From NCBI GenBank assembly GCA_022113835.1, contig JAILWY010000028.1, positions 1,426,001 through 1,490,000 of the forward strand: a stretch of 64,000 bases of DNA, given 5' to 3'. The notes below the pieces were generated by a model that did no database searches, was not told the origin of the DNA, and was given only the letters and a program-made list of their open reading frames with translations. The DNA comes from Atopsyche davidsoni (lineage: Eukaryota > Arthropoda > Insecta > Trichoptera > Hydrobiosidae). This document shows positions 1-13,000 of this stretch, piece by piece; the stretch's first letter is position 1; each line of letters begins with the position of its first letter. The position numbers and the translations under genes were made by a program.

Positions 1-2655
1 CTGGCCGGGCCAGCTGATGGGCGGCGCGGCCCTTATTAAGCGCGCCCCGGGATTCCCCGCCACTCGCCGAGGGATCCCCGCTAGGCGCGCAGCTCCCGCC
101 ACTCCTCGCCCCGGCACTCCTCGCCCCCAGCACCAGGACCCACTGCCCTCCCTGACTCCCGGCACTCCTCGCCCCGGCACCAGCACCCACCGCCCTCCAC
201 ACAAGTGCGGCTCCCGACCGGATATTAAACACCACAGTGTAAGTTTAGTTTTTTTTTTTAGTACTTCCCTAAGTGAGATTTTTTCAATACATTTTATATT
301 TTAAAGCGTGTATACTTATTCTGGTATTTTATCTTTATCGAAATTAAAGTAGTCTTTTATTTTATCTTAAGCGTCCGATTTGATTGCCCTTTCTTATGAT
401 TTCACTACGCTTTTTTTTTTTTTACTGAAGTGATTATTTCCATTACAGTGATATGCTAGTAATTCCCTAAGTGAGATTTTTTTAAATACTATATTTCAAA
501 TGCGTGAACACTTATAATATTCTGCTTTTTATCTTTAGTGTCCGATTGATTGCTTTTTCTTTCGCTTTCACGGTGTTTTTTTAAACAGTGATACTTCTCT
601 AAGTGAGACTTTTTAAATACGAGTACTATATTTCATACTTATTCTGGTTTTTATTATTAGCGTCCGATTTGATTGCTATTTCTTTTAATTTCACGACTTT
701 AGCGATTGTTTCCACTTCCCTAAGTGAGATTTAATAAAAAAATTTGAACAAATACTATAATTCGATCCGAAGGCTGTATTGATTTCACGGCGTTTTGAGA
801 CCGGAAGTGATTGCTTTCAGGAGGAAAATAGTGTGTTTTTAGTGAACCGTGATAAACTGACACTTCCCAAATAGAAAGATCCTTTTCTAGACATTCGTGG
901 GGACGGAATATTCTCGAGGAAGAATTCTCAAAAGTCACAGTGATGGGGCGCGATGGTCGAGGTGTGTGGGCTCGAGCCCCACCCGTGACGGCCATTCCAC
1001 CTCCGGTCTGCCCGGGGTCGCTGCTCTGCGTCCCCTCGCCGGTTCTTCATCACCTGACCGGAGCCGGAGACGAGCCAGCGCAGTCTGCCAATTCCTATTG
1101 ACCTTGACATCATGACGCGATCGCAGAGCCAGGGTCGAGACATATCGCTAAAAACGATTTGAAGTACAGACGAAAAACTTGGAGACTTGGTTCATGTGTG
1201 CTAGCTGTGTTTTGGATTGAAGTTTCTAACGTTTCGGTCCCGGTACAGAGACCCTAGAAAACCTTCATTTGAAAACATTTGACTCCATAAGCTTGGAGAC
1301 TATTCAATAAATTGGCTGTGGTCTTGGGTGTAGCTGCGATTTAAGTTAAAATTCCCGACGTTGCTGTCCTGCTACTGAGACCATCTTCAGAGATGGGCCA
1401 TGCTGAGTGGTGGCTGTTAATCTAATAACAACGGCTGCTATTTAAATACTGCTATTCCTTAAAACAAAATTAGTCTATTTATTTCTCGTAAATATTAGTT
1501 TTACAGTGTCTGTCTCACTTCGCCCCGCTGTCGCATTCACTCGTGAAGTGACGATAAAAAAATAAAAACACAAATGGAATTTGAACCCTCGGCCCTGTGG
1601 TGTGTCTAAGCGAGAATTTGAATCATTATATGCAAGTGTGAAATCGACGAGAACCATTATTTAATCAATTCTTCTTCTTCGAGTGCCTCTCCTGTGAGAA
1701 GGTTGGTGACCATCTCATTGGTTATTCTGCTTTGAAGTTTTTTCCTTCCAATGCCTCTTTTTCATTTGATTGTAATTCTGAAAATATGTTTCAAATATTA
1801 AACATAAATAATGGGTAAAGTTTCAGTCCGCGTCTCCGTTGAGTTAAATAGACTTTAAAATATATTCATAAGTCCTAACAGGACTGAAAGATGCAGCCGT
1901 AGTAAAATATACGCCAAGAATGTTTGCGAATCATACGTGCTCATTTAGCACTGTAGGTGCATTTGTTCCGCATACAAGGCCTCTACTTCCAATACTTACT
2001 TGCATACAAAGCCCTCTACACTTATCGCGATACAACCGACAACCGACCGACCAACAAATTGCAAATTGTTATAATTTAATGTGTAGTCCCAAAGTCTCGT
2101 TTAGTCACAGAGCCGCTATAGTTCAATTGGCTATAGCACCGAGCTGTATTTGTGTCTTTTCACATGCGAATTGATAACCTAAAATCGAATTGTACGCAAT
2201 AAACCTGTTAGAGTAAAAGTGTGAATTTATTAAAAAAATATTATAAATCATTGTTCAATACAATGTAGATAGGTTTGAACATTAATTTTATTTATATTCT
2301 ATTCGATAAAGCAATACCAGCTTTTTAATCTATAATGTGACCTGCCACCGACATAATTGATAGCATTTAAATGCTCATGGTTCAAAGTTGAACGTACATT
2401 AAAACAAGGAAAATCCAAAAAAAAATTAGTCCCTCAAAATGAGACAAATCAGACAAATCTAAATATGTCTTCAATTACTTTGAAATAAAACTGCATTTTT
2501 TGGAAAAATATAAATTTGTTTTTTTTTTTAATTTAACTTGCAATATATATATATTTTTTAATTAATTTATTTATTATATACTTATATATTTATTTATATA
2601 TTTATATTTATTTATATATATATATTTATAAATATATTTATATTTATTATTGCAG
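1..2655. other. Intergenic, repeat-rich leader
   Basis: I see no convincing gene here. Positions 1-230 are GC-rich with a degenerate repeat built on CACTCCTCGCCCC. Positions 240-835 hold a loose tandem repeat (separate entry). Positions 1205-1395 contain two pieces of a dispersed family with the core CGGTCCCGGTAC. Positions 1672-1770 carry a minus-strand LINE tail. Positions 2110-2215 look like a decayed tRNA-derived SINE. The AT-rich stretch from 2510 ends in a splice acceptor (TTGCAG at 2650-2655), so an untranslated first exon of the acetyltransferase gene probably lies somewhere in this region, but I cannot place it. Confidence 0.5.
240..835. repeat. Degenerate tandem repeat, about 3.5 copies
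   Basis: The phrase TCCCTAAGTGAGAT recurs near 265, 463, 595 (variant) and 717. It alternates with GCGTCCGATTTGATTGC near 370, 537 (shortened) and 660. Spacing falls from about 198 to about 122 bases, so the units have lost internal segments. No coding content is visible. Confidence 0.6.
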
Positions 2656-2666
2656 TATCGAGCGGC

Positions 2667-4366
2667 ATGGCGTGGCATAGACCGGATTCCGTGCCGTTCC
2701 CCTCCGTGTGGCATCGCTTTACCGGGCGGCGCGCGCTCGAAGACGGCTCGGTGCCCAGCTTCAGGGTGCAGGACGTGCCCCTGGAGCTGTTCCCGCAGGT
2801 GGTGGACTTCATGTGCAGCTACTTCATGCTAGACGAGCCCACCTGCAAGTGCATCGGTCAGTCTCACAATATTTGGATTCCTTCAATTCTTATGCACGAG
2901 GCTTGTTTCTTTGTGTGCTTCTGCCTCGTTAGGCAGATGTTGAAGGGAACTGTAGGATAGAATTTTTAAAGTATCTGGCATCTTTAAAACATACCGCTGA
3001 ATATTGTAGAGATTTGTTGCTTTCTTCAAATTTGTATGCGTACATTTTTTCAACTGTTACTTATTATATGAATTCAAATTCAACACTGGGATATACGATA
3101 TGCAATTTTCAGATCTCAAATCAGATCAGGAGTCAATCGAGGATCTCCGGCGTATGTGGTTCAGTATCCTCGAGGAACGTTGCTCCCTGGTTTGCATTCT
3201 TGAAGAACCAGCTAACAGGGATACAGCCAGACGGCCGAGCAGAAATCCTATCATTGTGGGCGTCAACATATGCTCGGTCACAGACAAATACTCCAAGGAC
3301 AAGAAGTTCCAGGTATTTCTTTTGTATTAATTATAATAAAATTGAAATAATTTGTATGGGTTCTTCCAGTCCATGCAGTTTTTATTCCTGGTAACTTGGT
3401 TACACAAATGCAGGCTCAGGATAATTTAAACACTTTAACATCTTCTATGTCTAGTAATCCTATGCTCACTTGCGAGCGGTAGCTCAATTTATTATAGCAT
3501 GGTCATGGCATAGTCAGCTGTGATTCGATACAAAATTTGTTGAATGTTTTTTTTCATATTGATAGATAATTGGGAAGAAGTTTGGTTATGTGATTGGCGC
3601 AGTGCTGCTTGTGAATAATTTGGTAGATGTCTTCGAGAAATACAACGTGGACAAGTACCTTGCTGCCTGGGGCCTTTCAGTGGCTAAGGAATTCCGTGGG
3701 CAGAACATCGGCTTGGAGATTCTCAAATCCAGGTGAAGACTTTAAATCTACACCCAAAATGACATTATTCATTCAATTTCCAGTCCCAGCAAGAGGCTTG
3801 TTTTTGAAATTTATTCACATCGACGTTTATTTATAAATTACCTGAAAAAGTAAGTTTGAATGTTTATATTCTCTAACTGTATATAGAAAGAGAGAAATTA
3901 AAAGCTCGGCTCGTGTCTGATAGAAGTAAGGTCCATCATGAAACCTATAGACCGGTGCTTTGAGAGAAGTGGAGTCCAAAGGCTTTCAATCCCTAGGGTT
4001 TGCTTAAATTATACTGCCTCCACTTGTTTTCTCTACATAACTAGATATGGTGGGAAGCCGCAAGTACAGTCTTTGGTGGCACTTCTAACTCCTCCTGGTA
4101 ATTAATATATCTGAGTTTATATAGTATGTACATATTGCTGCTGTTTCAGGGTTCCAATGTGCAGGGCACTAGATGTTCCTCTCACGGGTACAGTCTTCAC
4201 GGCCATAGAGTCTCAGATTCTGGCCGCAAAGTGTGGGTTCGAAGAAGTGGCAGAAATATCCTACAAGGACTTGGCTGAGAAGCACAACTACGTCTTTGAA
4301 AACATCCAGACGATTGCATCTAAGTACATGGTACTCCACATCAGAAACTATGACTTGATCAAATAA
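2667..4366 (+). CDS. GNAT-family N-acetyltransferase (arylalkylamine NAT-like), 4 coding exons
   Basis: Exons 2667-2856, 3113-3312, 3566-3732 and 4150-4366 join in frame through GT-AG introns to 257 residues, the usual size for insect arylalkylamine N-acetyltransferase-like proteins. These enzymes move acetyl from acetyl-CoA to an amine. The N-terminus (MAWHRPDSVPFPSVWHRF) resembles that insect subfamily. Exon 3 carries the GNAT acetyl-CoA signature, LSVAKEFRGQNIGLEIL, with the R-G-Q-N-I-G loop (Q/R-x-x-G-x-G/A class). Exon 4 holds the final core, ending HIRNYDLIK. The exon containing the ATG begins at an acceptor (2650-2655), so a noncoding exon is expected upstream. AATAAA at 4362-4367 overlaps the stop codon, and more copies follow. 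The substrate (dopamine, another monoamine or something else) cannot be told from sequence. Confidence 0.85.
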
Positions 4367-4659
4367 AATATGATATATTACAAGCAAGTCCTCCTTACCA
4401 GAATCAGTCATATCTAATTGAAAATTTGTAGATTTGAACATTTTTAAAACTTAAGTTATTCCGAGTTAATGATGTAAAGTAATAAAACATTGTAGAATTT
4501 TTAATTTTTTGTGTTGATATAGAAAATATATTGAAAAAAAAAAACATCAATAGGATTGTGTAACTCTTCAAATAAATTACTTGTAGATCGCTTAATATTT
4601 TAGGTAAATATGAGTAAAGAATTAATATTTTTAAGATAATTCAGGTATTAAATATTTTT

Positions 4660-4870
4660 TGTTCTAATTGAATACTGCATGACAATACGCCAATATTATC
4701 TTATTAATAAGTGGATGCAGCTGATTGTCCAAGGAAAAAGAGGCATTGAAAGGAGAAATCGGGAGCGCAGCCATATTAGTTTGACTGGCACAGGACAAAC
4801 ATATGTTCAATGCAATGGTCACCAACCTCTTCTGAGGAGAGGTATTTGGAGAAGAAGATGAATGAGTTGC
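4660..4870 (+). mobile_element. Non-LTR retrotransposon 3' relic
   Basis: One frame reads GKRGIERRNRERS and ends GHQPLLRRGIWRRR before a stop. This matches the typical C-terminus of LINE reverse transcriptases (GKRGxGRR...LRRGTxRRR). It is a short, truncated, dead piece between the acetyltransferase gene and Patr-1. The same tail recurs at 1672-1770 (-), 35715-35805 (-), 43745-43820 (+), 54930-55230 (+), 57365-57440 (-) and 58440-58830 (-). Confidence 0.6.
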
Positions 4871-5754
4871 TTGCATATAAAGATGCAGGTTGACACGTGT
4901 TTCTCTAATCAGGCCAAGAATATACTTATCAAAATACCATAATTAAATTTTACCGATGAGTAATATTTTATAATGTGAAGTGGTCAGTGTAGCTGTTACT
5001 TGTAATTTATTAGTTATAAAGATTAATAAAATGGTGTTCTTAACATGTTTGTGGTGTTGTTTATTTAAAAAAAAAATATTTTACTACTTTCTCTGTATGG
5101 TGAAAAGTACACATAACAATATTTGGTTGATGCGTGTCCAAAGATAGTGCTAAGAAATTAATTTAATAATAAATTGATTAATGATAAGGAATTGTAATGT
5201 TAAGCGTCTCACGTAGATGTTTAGACAAACTTAATTTTGTGATTTTATTGCACAAAAATGATTACATGATTAGAATCTGTGAATTAAATGTGATTAGAAT
5301 CTGCCAAATTTATTTTTATTTGTTAGCTATGAGTTACGAGTAAACACATATTTTTATTCCATTCAATTCATATGTATTTGATATATTCAAGTGGGTTACA
5401 GCATTTTTTTTAACAAAGCTTTTAGTTCTTCAAAAGTTAAAGATGACATGAAATATTTAAAAATAATTATAAGATAAACATTGATTTTCATCTTTGTAAA
5501 TACACTGAAATCTTAACATGACTGAAAGTTGTATTCATATAGTCACACATATTTATCTAGCACACACTTGACAAACCAGTACCACTCCTGAGGTCCTGTC
5601 CATCATCATACTTTATCTATATAAAATCTTATCCATCCAATAAAAGTTACATATTGTAGAATTAATAACTTCTGGTTGGTAACTGATATTCAAACAAGAT
5701 ATTGTCATATTAAAATGGTCAATCAAAGTCATAATTAAATGAGAGGAAGTTGCT

Positions 5755-5925
5755 ACGAAGTCTCTGACTGAAGTCAGTGCTTTGAGACTAGTGGACTTCA
5801 CGAGCTTGCAATCCTCAAGGCATGTTTGAAGGATCCTTTTACACTATTGTAATGCTCGCACAACAACTCTGCTCTTCACTTTCAGATCCGTTAGAAGGCC
5901 GCGTGTGTGGCTTTTGGTATTTTAT
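5755..5925 (+). repeat. Dispersed repeat, GGATCC-core family
   Basis: Shares blocks with 30728-30965 and 44645-44770: TCTGACTGAAGTCAG, then CCTCAAGGCATGTTTGAAGG, then ATCCTTTTACA and a run ending near TCAGATC. Reverse-oriented relatives lie at 19612-19930 and 22545-22770. No coding frame is seen; likely a SINE or MITE. Confidence 0.6.
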
Positions 5926-6354
5926 GAAGGAATGAAGTTACTGGTTTTCTAGATAAATCATTTTACATTAAAAATCAATCATTAAAATAGTAGGTATATA
6001 ACTCTGTCAATAAATCACATTAAATTTATGTACAAATTAAATAAGCGACAGTTAATGACACAAATAATAAAATATATATTAATGCATGTCGAAGAATGCA
6101 GCATTATATATTTTATATATTAATATTGCACAAAGGTCTTCACATCATCTAAAAAAAAAATGTAAAAGCTTTGATAGAAAAATCTGATATACCCGAGCAA
6201 GCATTGTTTTGTCAAAAAACCATTGAAGTAATGCAAATACTGAAATTATGCTTTACATTTAATAACTAACAAAAAGTGATTTCTGATGAGAAACAAAAAT
6301 GCTTACAAATTTCATATAAATTTCATTTTATTTTATGTATAATATATTTATATT

Positions 6355-6356
6355 TT

Positions 6357-6388
<32 letters not shown>

Positions 6389-6394
6389 TATATT

Positions 6395-6478
<84 letters not shown>

Positions 6479-6490
6479 AATATATTTATG
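6355..6490. repeat. TA dinucleotide microsatellite
   Basis: Two TA runs (about 25 and 75 bases) are separated by a GTAAATATATTTATG phrase that recurs directly after the second run. Apparent ORFs here (alternating I and Y) are artefacts. Confidence 0.95.
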
Positions 6491-7006
6491 TATCTGTGTG
6501 TATTTCAAGTGAGATAGCTTGTAGTTTGTTGTAGTTAATATTCAAGAGAACTAATCTGCAATTTATTAAATATTATAGCGTAGTTAGTTTATGTCTAGAA
6601 AACACAGTCTAAATCAATTCATCAATAAAGCAAATAAAATAATGTGGTAACGTTTAATATATGGTAAAAGTTTAAAAATACTATCGTTTGATAAATCAGT
6701 TTTTTTTAGCACGCACAAATATTACCAAACAAACGAAAGCGAAATGACCAGCTTTTTAAAATCTTAATAAAAATTTGATTTTTATGAGTGCTAAAATTAA
6801 TTACATATTTTATTTGGTGCTTTTTTTATTTATTTATAATAATATTTTAATATTATCGATGTGACCACAGACAAGAGACCATAAACAAGGTCGCAAATTC
6901 AACAGCCGCGGTAAATATGTGAACTAGAACTAATGTCCGCCATTGCAACATATGTCTTGGTATGACGAGTCATGTCAGTTTCATATAAAAATTCAGAAAA
7001 TATCAA

Positions 7007-10000
7007 ATGGCAGATTCTTTTTTCGGTTTCGATCCATCTATATCGGTAAATAAATATTTGTTGATGCTTAAATAATTATTTTTGTGCCGCTGTCCCAAAC
7101 GGCAATGGCCATTCGGCGCATACAAACTTCCATCCTGTGAGGCCATGCCATACGTCCCAACGAAGATGTGCCTCTTTATCCATTCGATTTATAGGCGATT
7201 TATGTTTTTTCCGGTTACTATTCTTTTGCTGATAGATATAAATGTTTCAATTTAAATGTATTCAAATTTTATTTGTATGAGGTTGCATATATTTGCGAAA
7301 TTGTCACTTTTCTTGTGTCGGATTTTGATTACCTTAGCCTTTGAGTGTAATAATAATGTTTTATTACCGGGTATCGTTTTTGAAGTTCCTCTTACTTTAT
7401 TTACTCTTACGATAATTCATAAACAGCGATCTAATGTCTAACTATACGTAATAATTTTTAATAAGGTTCACTTTTATTTGCTGTCTTTTCATCCCTTTTT
7501 TATATCACGTTTCAGAATTTGAACGAGAGGGATGATGGAGGTGGACTCGAGGCTTCCGAAGACGAGTATGATGCTCTCAATGACGAGACATTTGGAGGAG
7601 CAGGTAAATGCAACTATTTTTTAATTTCTCATTCTAAAAATCGTACCCATTCCTTGTTTACAAGTCAAACACGTATTATAACCTCACTTGTATACAATAA
7701 TGACATTGTTTTGTATGTGTGCCTTGAGTTGTAAATTTTACCCTATTTGTGTAATATGACTTCAATATATTTTTAAAAGTCCCTTCTTATATATTATGTC
7801 CACAATACCAATATTTATGCACGCGCAGAGAAACTAAAGTAGGTACTGTTCAATTCTTTGTTGTCAAAATAACAATATTTAAAAAAGTTGAGGTGTTGTC
7901 CATTTCAATGCATTAGATGAAATCCTAAGTATAATTTCTAACCTGTCGAGTGCTTATTATTTTCTGTCAGAATCTAAGTTTTAAGTTAGTTAATAGTTGT
8001 ACACCATCAAAATTATAGAGGTACATGAATGCATCAATGGGCTTATTATCATCTGTGATGAAAAATCACACCATTTTACACAGTATCAGATATACAAATA
8101 AATAAATTGAACTGTAGATTTACTTATGAAGTGATGTTTTAATTTATACTTCAATAGGTTAACCTACGATATAAGCAGTTGATTTTTAGGTAATCGATTC
8201 ATACATGAAACAACCAAAAAAAATATCTTAATTTTATCTTAAGAACCCGTGTCTTTCGCCTATCGCAGCCTAGAGTCGTATCCAACTGAGTGAGGGAAAA
8301 TACAAGCTTTGTATGCAAACCATTTTAAATGTGAATTTAATGTACTTAGTTGCTAAATAAATATTATCATTCGTAAATACAAGATAAAAATTGTGTTTTA
8401 CTAATACTGTATTCAAATTACAGAGATAAGATTGCACTGTAAATGCAATTATGTAGGGATTAATATTAAAGTGGAATATTTTATTTCAGGTGAAGACGGG
8501 GACTGGGAGCAGCAGCACGAGGAGTTTTCGTTGCTCACTGAAGATGACAAGAACCACTCGGACCTCGGTGAGTCACGATTTTTGGAAGCTTTGTGCCTCA
8601 TTCATTCATCTTGGCAGCACCCACCGTCGTCACATTAATTTAAAAACAATATATTTATTTACACGATGAGACTTCCACTCATTGGATTGTAGAATTTATA
8701 TTTCTTTTCGCATATAAACATAGCTGGGGTGTCGCAGCTGACAAAGATCAGGCCTTCTTGGTCGAGAGCTCCGCAGTCAAGCAGTTCGGCATTTTCTCTC
8801 TTTAGCTTTGTACTCCATTTTATATATCCAACCATGGAAAGCGGCTCACCTAAAAATTTACACGCTTTTTACCATTTTTTAAGATTTTTGCACCGTATGT
8901 GTCTCGAAAAGCGTGCGGTTGTTAAATCTATGGCTACAATTTAATCAGTTGTGAGTGCGTACTCTGTACATGAGTCTGAAGAGGCTAAGAGTTGCTTGAT
9001 AGAAGGAGAAGGTCTATTAAGTTTGGATTTTAATTGATCTGATATATTGGTTGTCATATGGGGTTTGATTATCATATTTTCATAAAGTTTTGCAAATTGC
9101 ATTCTAATGCGTCGAATGCATAGTTTCAGTAAAAATTGAAAAAAGTATAAAATTAATTTAATTTTATGTTATTTTAAAATAACTTCAGATTATTATGTTA
9201 TATTATATAGCCCAGGGTTACCCAGTTTTCTCTTTTCGGGGGGTTTTGCTAGATCTAAAAAAATATAAATACTACATTGGTGGGTGATATGCCGTGTTTC
9301 TTTTTTTAATCATCATCATCAGGGATTTGAAATCGATCAATTGAATGGATTCATATCTGATCATATTGAATGGATTAATCTTCTCAAAAATGCCTCTTAC
9401 CGGAATTTACAGAATAAATGCGGCATAACACCCAACATAGTAATATTTATGATAACAACGACCGCCATTATCTACAAGCGCATTTAATATAAACTAATTT
9501 AAAAATATGCTTCTGAAGTGATACTAAAAAAAAGGCCATCGCTTACCATGAACGGTTATAAAGTAACCTTCCTTGAAGATATCGTGGAAGCCCACTAGGC
9601 CATATGTGCATGCAGAGCCATATTTATTGCTGACTCCTAATGCCAGTGCCTTCCGAAGCATAGTGGTGACAGTTTTTTCTTCTACACTGTTGTTGAGGAT
9701 GGCCAGGGTGGCATCTTCTTCACGACACACCTGTTCCGCTCGGTGCCACACTTCAATGTTTCTGTGTACCTTGTAGCAACCCGAAGTCTCGGGGAAGCAT
9801 TCATATCCTGAAAGTATCTGCGTAATTAGTAGGAAGGAACTACAGTTTTTATGAGTTATTCAGGTTATATGTCTTGGATCCCGAGCTAAGTTTATCTCCC
9901 AACCCGTCGTAGGTAACGGTTGGATTTTTGATGTGGATATTAGATGGAATCAATACCACTTCCCTGAATTCTTATGTAGTACTGCAAAGGACATAATAAC

Positions 10001-13000
10001 CTATTCAATGTCTTTGAATTCGGTCGACTGGTGAGGGGATGACCACTATTTGGTCGGGTCTTCCGGTGCGTCATCTTGTCTAATCAAAATAATAGCAGCC
10101 TTTTTTACTATATTGAACCCTAAATTCGTTATTGAAATGGACATGAAATGGTGCTCTTTTACTAAGGTTTCCCAATGCCATGAATTAGGTTTCTATTTGA
10201 AGAAGGGAAGGTGGTAGGAGTCAGTTTTATATTATTGAACTCCAATCGGGTTACGATGAAATGCTCTTTATACAAATCGACAGCTGCATGTATATGAATA
10301 GTTAAGCACATGAGAAAAATCTCCAAAAGTGATCCTCACAGTGAAAGAATAATTGCAGTTACCTTGGTCTTCGGTGATGTCATTGTCTTTGATTCCTCGT
10401 TCGCATAAAAATAATGCCTGTAGGTTTACAGGAAAGTCGAAAAGGTAGCCGTTTCTCTCCATGGAAACACACAATTCTGGAGGTGAATAGGAGTCAGGTT
10501 GGCCAATGAAAAACTGAGTGTAGTGATCTCTCATGGGTTTTCCTGCATCCAATATAGAATCGTTAATTTTATGTGATCTTAAACGCAAAGAATTGAATGG
10601 AATAAATACCATAAATGGTTATTATTTTCATTGTTGTATGTTCGATTGTCTATTTATCTAAATTTAAAAAAAAAAACTAAAGTTAACATTTTTAGGTTAG
10701 GAAAATCAAAAATTGGGAAAAAGGTGTAGCAGTCTTCGATTTAAAGCAGTTTTGGCATCCTCAATATTATCATGAGTTAATCAAATAAATGTAAAAAAAT
10801 TACAACTGACAATGCGTTATTGTCTTATTGTGTTGTATTACTTGATTTACTTGTAGAATGGTAGCATTAATTTTATGATATAATCTCACCTGTGACAGTA
10901 AGCCATGCCCCTTCGCTGTGGTATTTATGGTAGCCCAGCAGCATGTGTGTCGGCCAAGGAAACTCTCTGGTGACGTTCGGTATGATGGTAGGTGGATGGG
11001 CTTCGAAGATGTCCCTCAGAACCCTGGCTTCGAGGTCATTTTTTGGTATGGCCAGGGTCGCATTGTCCTCGTGACACCTTTTCATTGCCTCTCCACACAG
11101 CATGGGCGTGGAGTAGAATTTGTACTCCTTGTTCACTTCTGTATACTCGGTGTATCCTATATAGAAGCAAAGATCAACCAGGGCGAAAAGCGTCTGCACG
11201 AGCCATATTGATGGGAAACAACCTAATGCGGAAACAAATTTGCACACCATAGCTGGTGCAGTTAGCTGTGTACTCGATGCCGTTGCAAATGATTTGTAAA
11301 TTCATGAGTTCTTACCCGAAAATTGTGCTCTAGTCATTGAACTATTGCATATATGCAACGATTCAGTTATGGAATCAATCATATTAAGTTTTTTCTTAAA
11401 GCTTGCATTGATATATGAGTGATTTGTATTTTGACCACATTTATGGAGCGTATTTTATTCGTAATCTGAGTAAGGGATACAATTCACACATGATATGACG
11501 AAATAAAGAGAAAAATAATATTATATTAAATTATATTACCGCTCCATTTTGAAGATACAATTTTGCAGTTAGAAAATAACAGCAGTACTACGGCAACTAC
11601 GCAGAACAACATTCTGCAGCAGTTTTGGGCGCCTGCGAACAAGTGCGAGGGCCTTATAGGCCGCAGCGGCTGCTATCAGGGTAGAGAATTGTTTCCACGC
11701 ACTTCCGTTGGTACTGGCTTGTCTGATAGATACGCGGCTTCCTCTAAATTTCTAATCATTATTATGTTAAAACCCAAATTGAAATGATGACTCCGGAAAA
11801 ATCAGGTCCGAATTCAGCAGTTGAATTCAATACTATTTTAGCAGTGTTTGTGTATCCAATATTTAATATATGCCTTGAGTTGAAGACATACATTTTTTAC
11901 TCACAAGGTAATGTAGCTACTAATTGTCTATAAATTTGGACTGCCTGTTAACAGAAGATGAGCTCTGATTTTCAACAATCTATTTTAAAAAAAACAATTA
12001 TCTGTTCTTTAAAGAGTTTTATTGAATAGTGATAAGATTTCTTTTGAAATGCCATTTACTTTAATAAAATCACGATGTTTTGTGATCCGCGTGGCTAGAT
12101 CTATTTTCTTGATAACTCTGGAAGCGGATTGTAAAGCTTGAGCTTCTTTTCACATATGAACATGGCCTGCACGTCGCATGCGGCGTGCACTAGGCCCTCG
12201 AGGCTGAGAGCTCCACAGTCATTCTGCGCGGCTTTGGCTCTGTCTAGGTGTGGGCTCCATTTCAAGTATCCGACATCGGACAGGGGTTTTCCTGAAATCG
12301 GAATGCAAAAACATCATATGTTGAAAAGTCATTTCAGTAAACCTCCACAGTTACTGAGACTTTCAAACTTTAGTAAGTCAGAAATAATGCTCTCTGAAGG
12401 TTGGAGACAACAATGTTTGACTGTAAGAAGCAGCAGACATTGAATAGGATGGGATCACTCACCGTGGACTGTCAAGAAGTAGCCTTCCTTGAACAGATCG
12501 TGGAAGCCTATGAAGCCGTATGTGGTGGAGGACTGACGTCTATTTCTGTCTCCCAGAGTCATGGATTTTCGAAGAATTTCGATGAGTGTTCGTTCTTCTT
12601 CCTGGTTGTCGATGATGGCCAGGGTGCCCTCTTCTTCCCGGCACACCTGCTCTGCTCGCCACCATACCTCCGTGTATCTGTGCACCTTGTAGCAACCGGA
12701 GGTCTCTGGGAAGCATTCGTATCCTGAAATGTCAACTCATTGTATCGAGCACCCCACAACTGCAGAGGCCTTGGCAGTGTTGGCTGCGAAGGTTCCTCTA
12801 TGCACTGATTATCTATTATTACCTTTTTTGATATATATTGCCTCAATTAATATTTCTACTCCAACTACATTATTCAGTGTAATGAAATATGAAAATACAA
12901 ATTATTTGATGCAAACCAACTGAGTGTTCTCCAACTCTACCTTGGTCATCTGTCTCATAGACCGCCCCTCCCCGCTCGCAGATAAATGTCGCGGTATTGA

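Larger units (their letters stand above)
4871..7006. other. Intergenic region upstream of Patr-1
   Basis: AT-rich DNA without a supportable gene. It contains a copy of the GGATCC-core dispersed repeat (5755-5925) and a long TA microsatellite (6355-6490). The Patr-1 promoter and 5' untranslated region should lie in the last several hundred bases, but I found no TATA box there that I would defend. Confidence 0.4.

Noticed and set aside
940..1000. Possible tRNA gene (GGCTCGAGCCCC box)
   Set aside because: A B-box-like phrase is present but no acceptor stem or anticodon arm pairs; more likely a SINE remnant. Same verdict for about 59815-59850 (minus) and 3475-3535.
6276..6517. Frames of alternating Ile and Tyr on both strands
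   Set aside because: Produced by the TA microsatellite.
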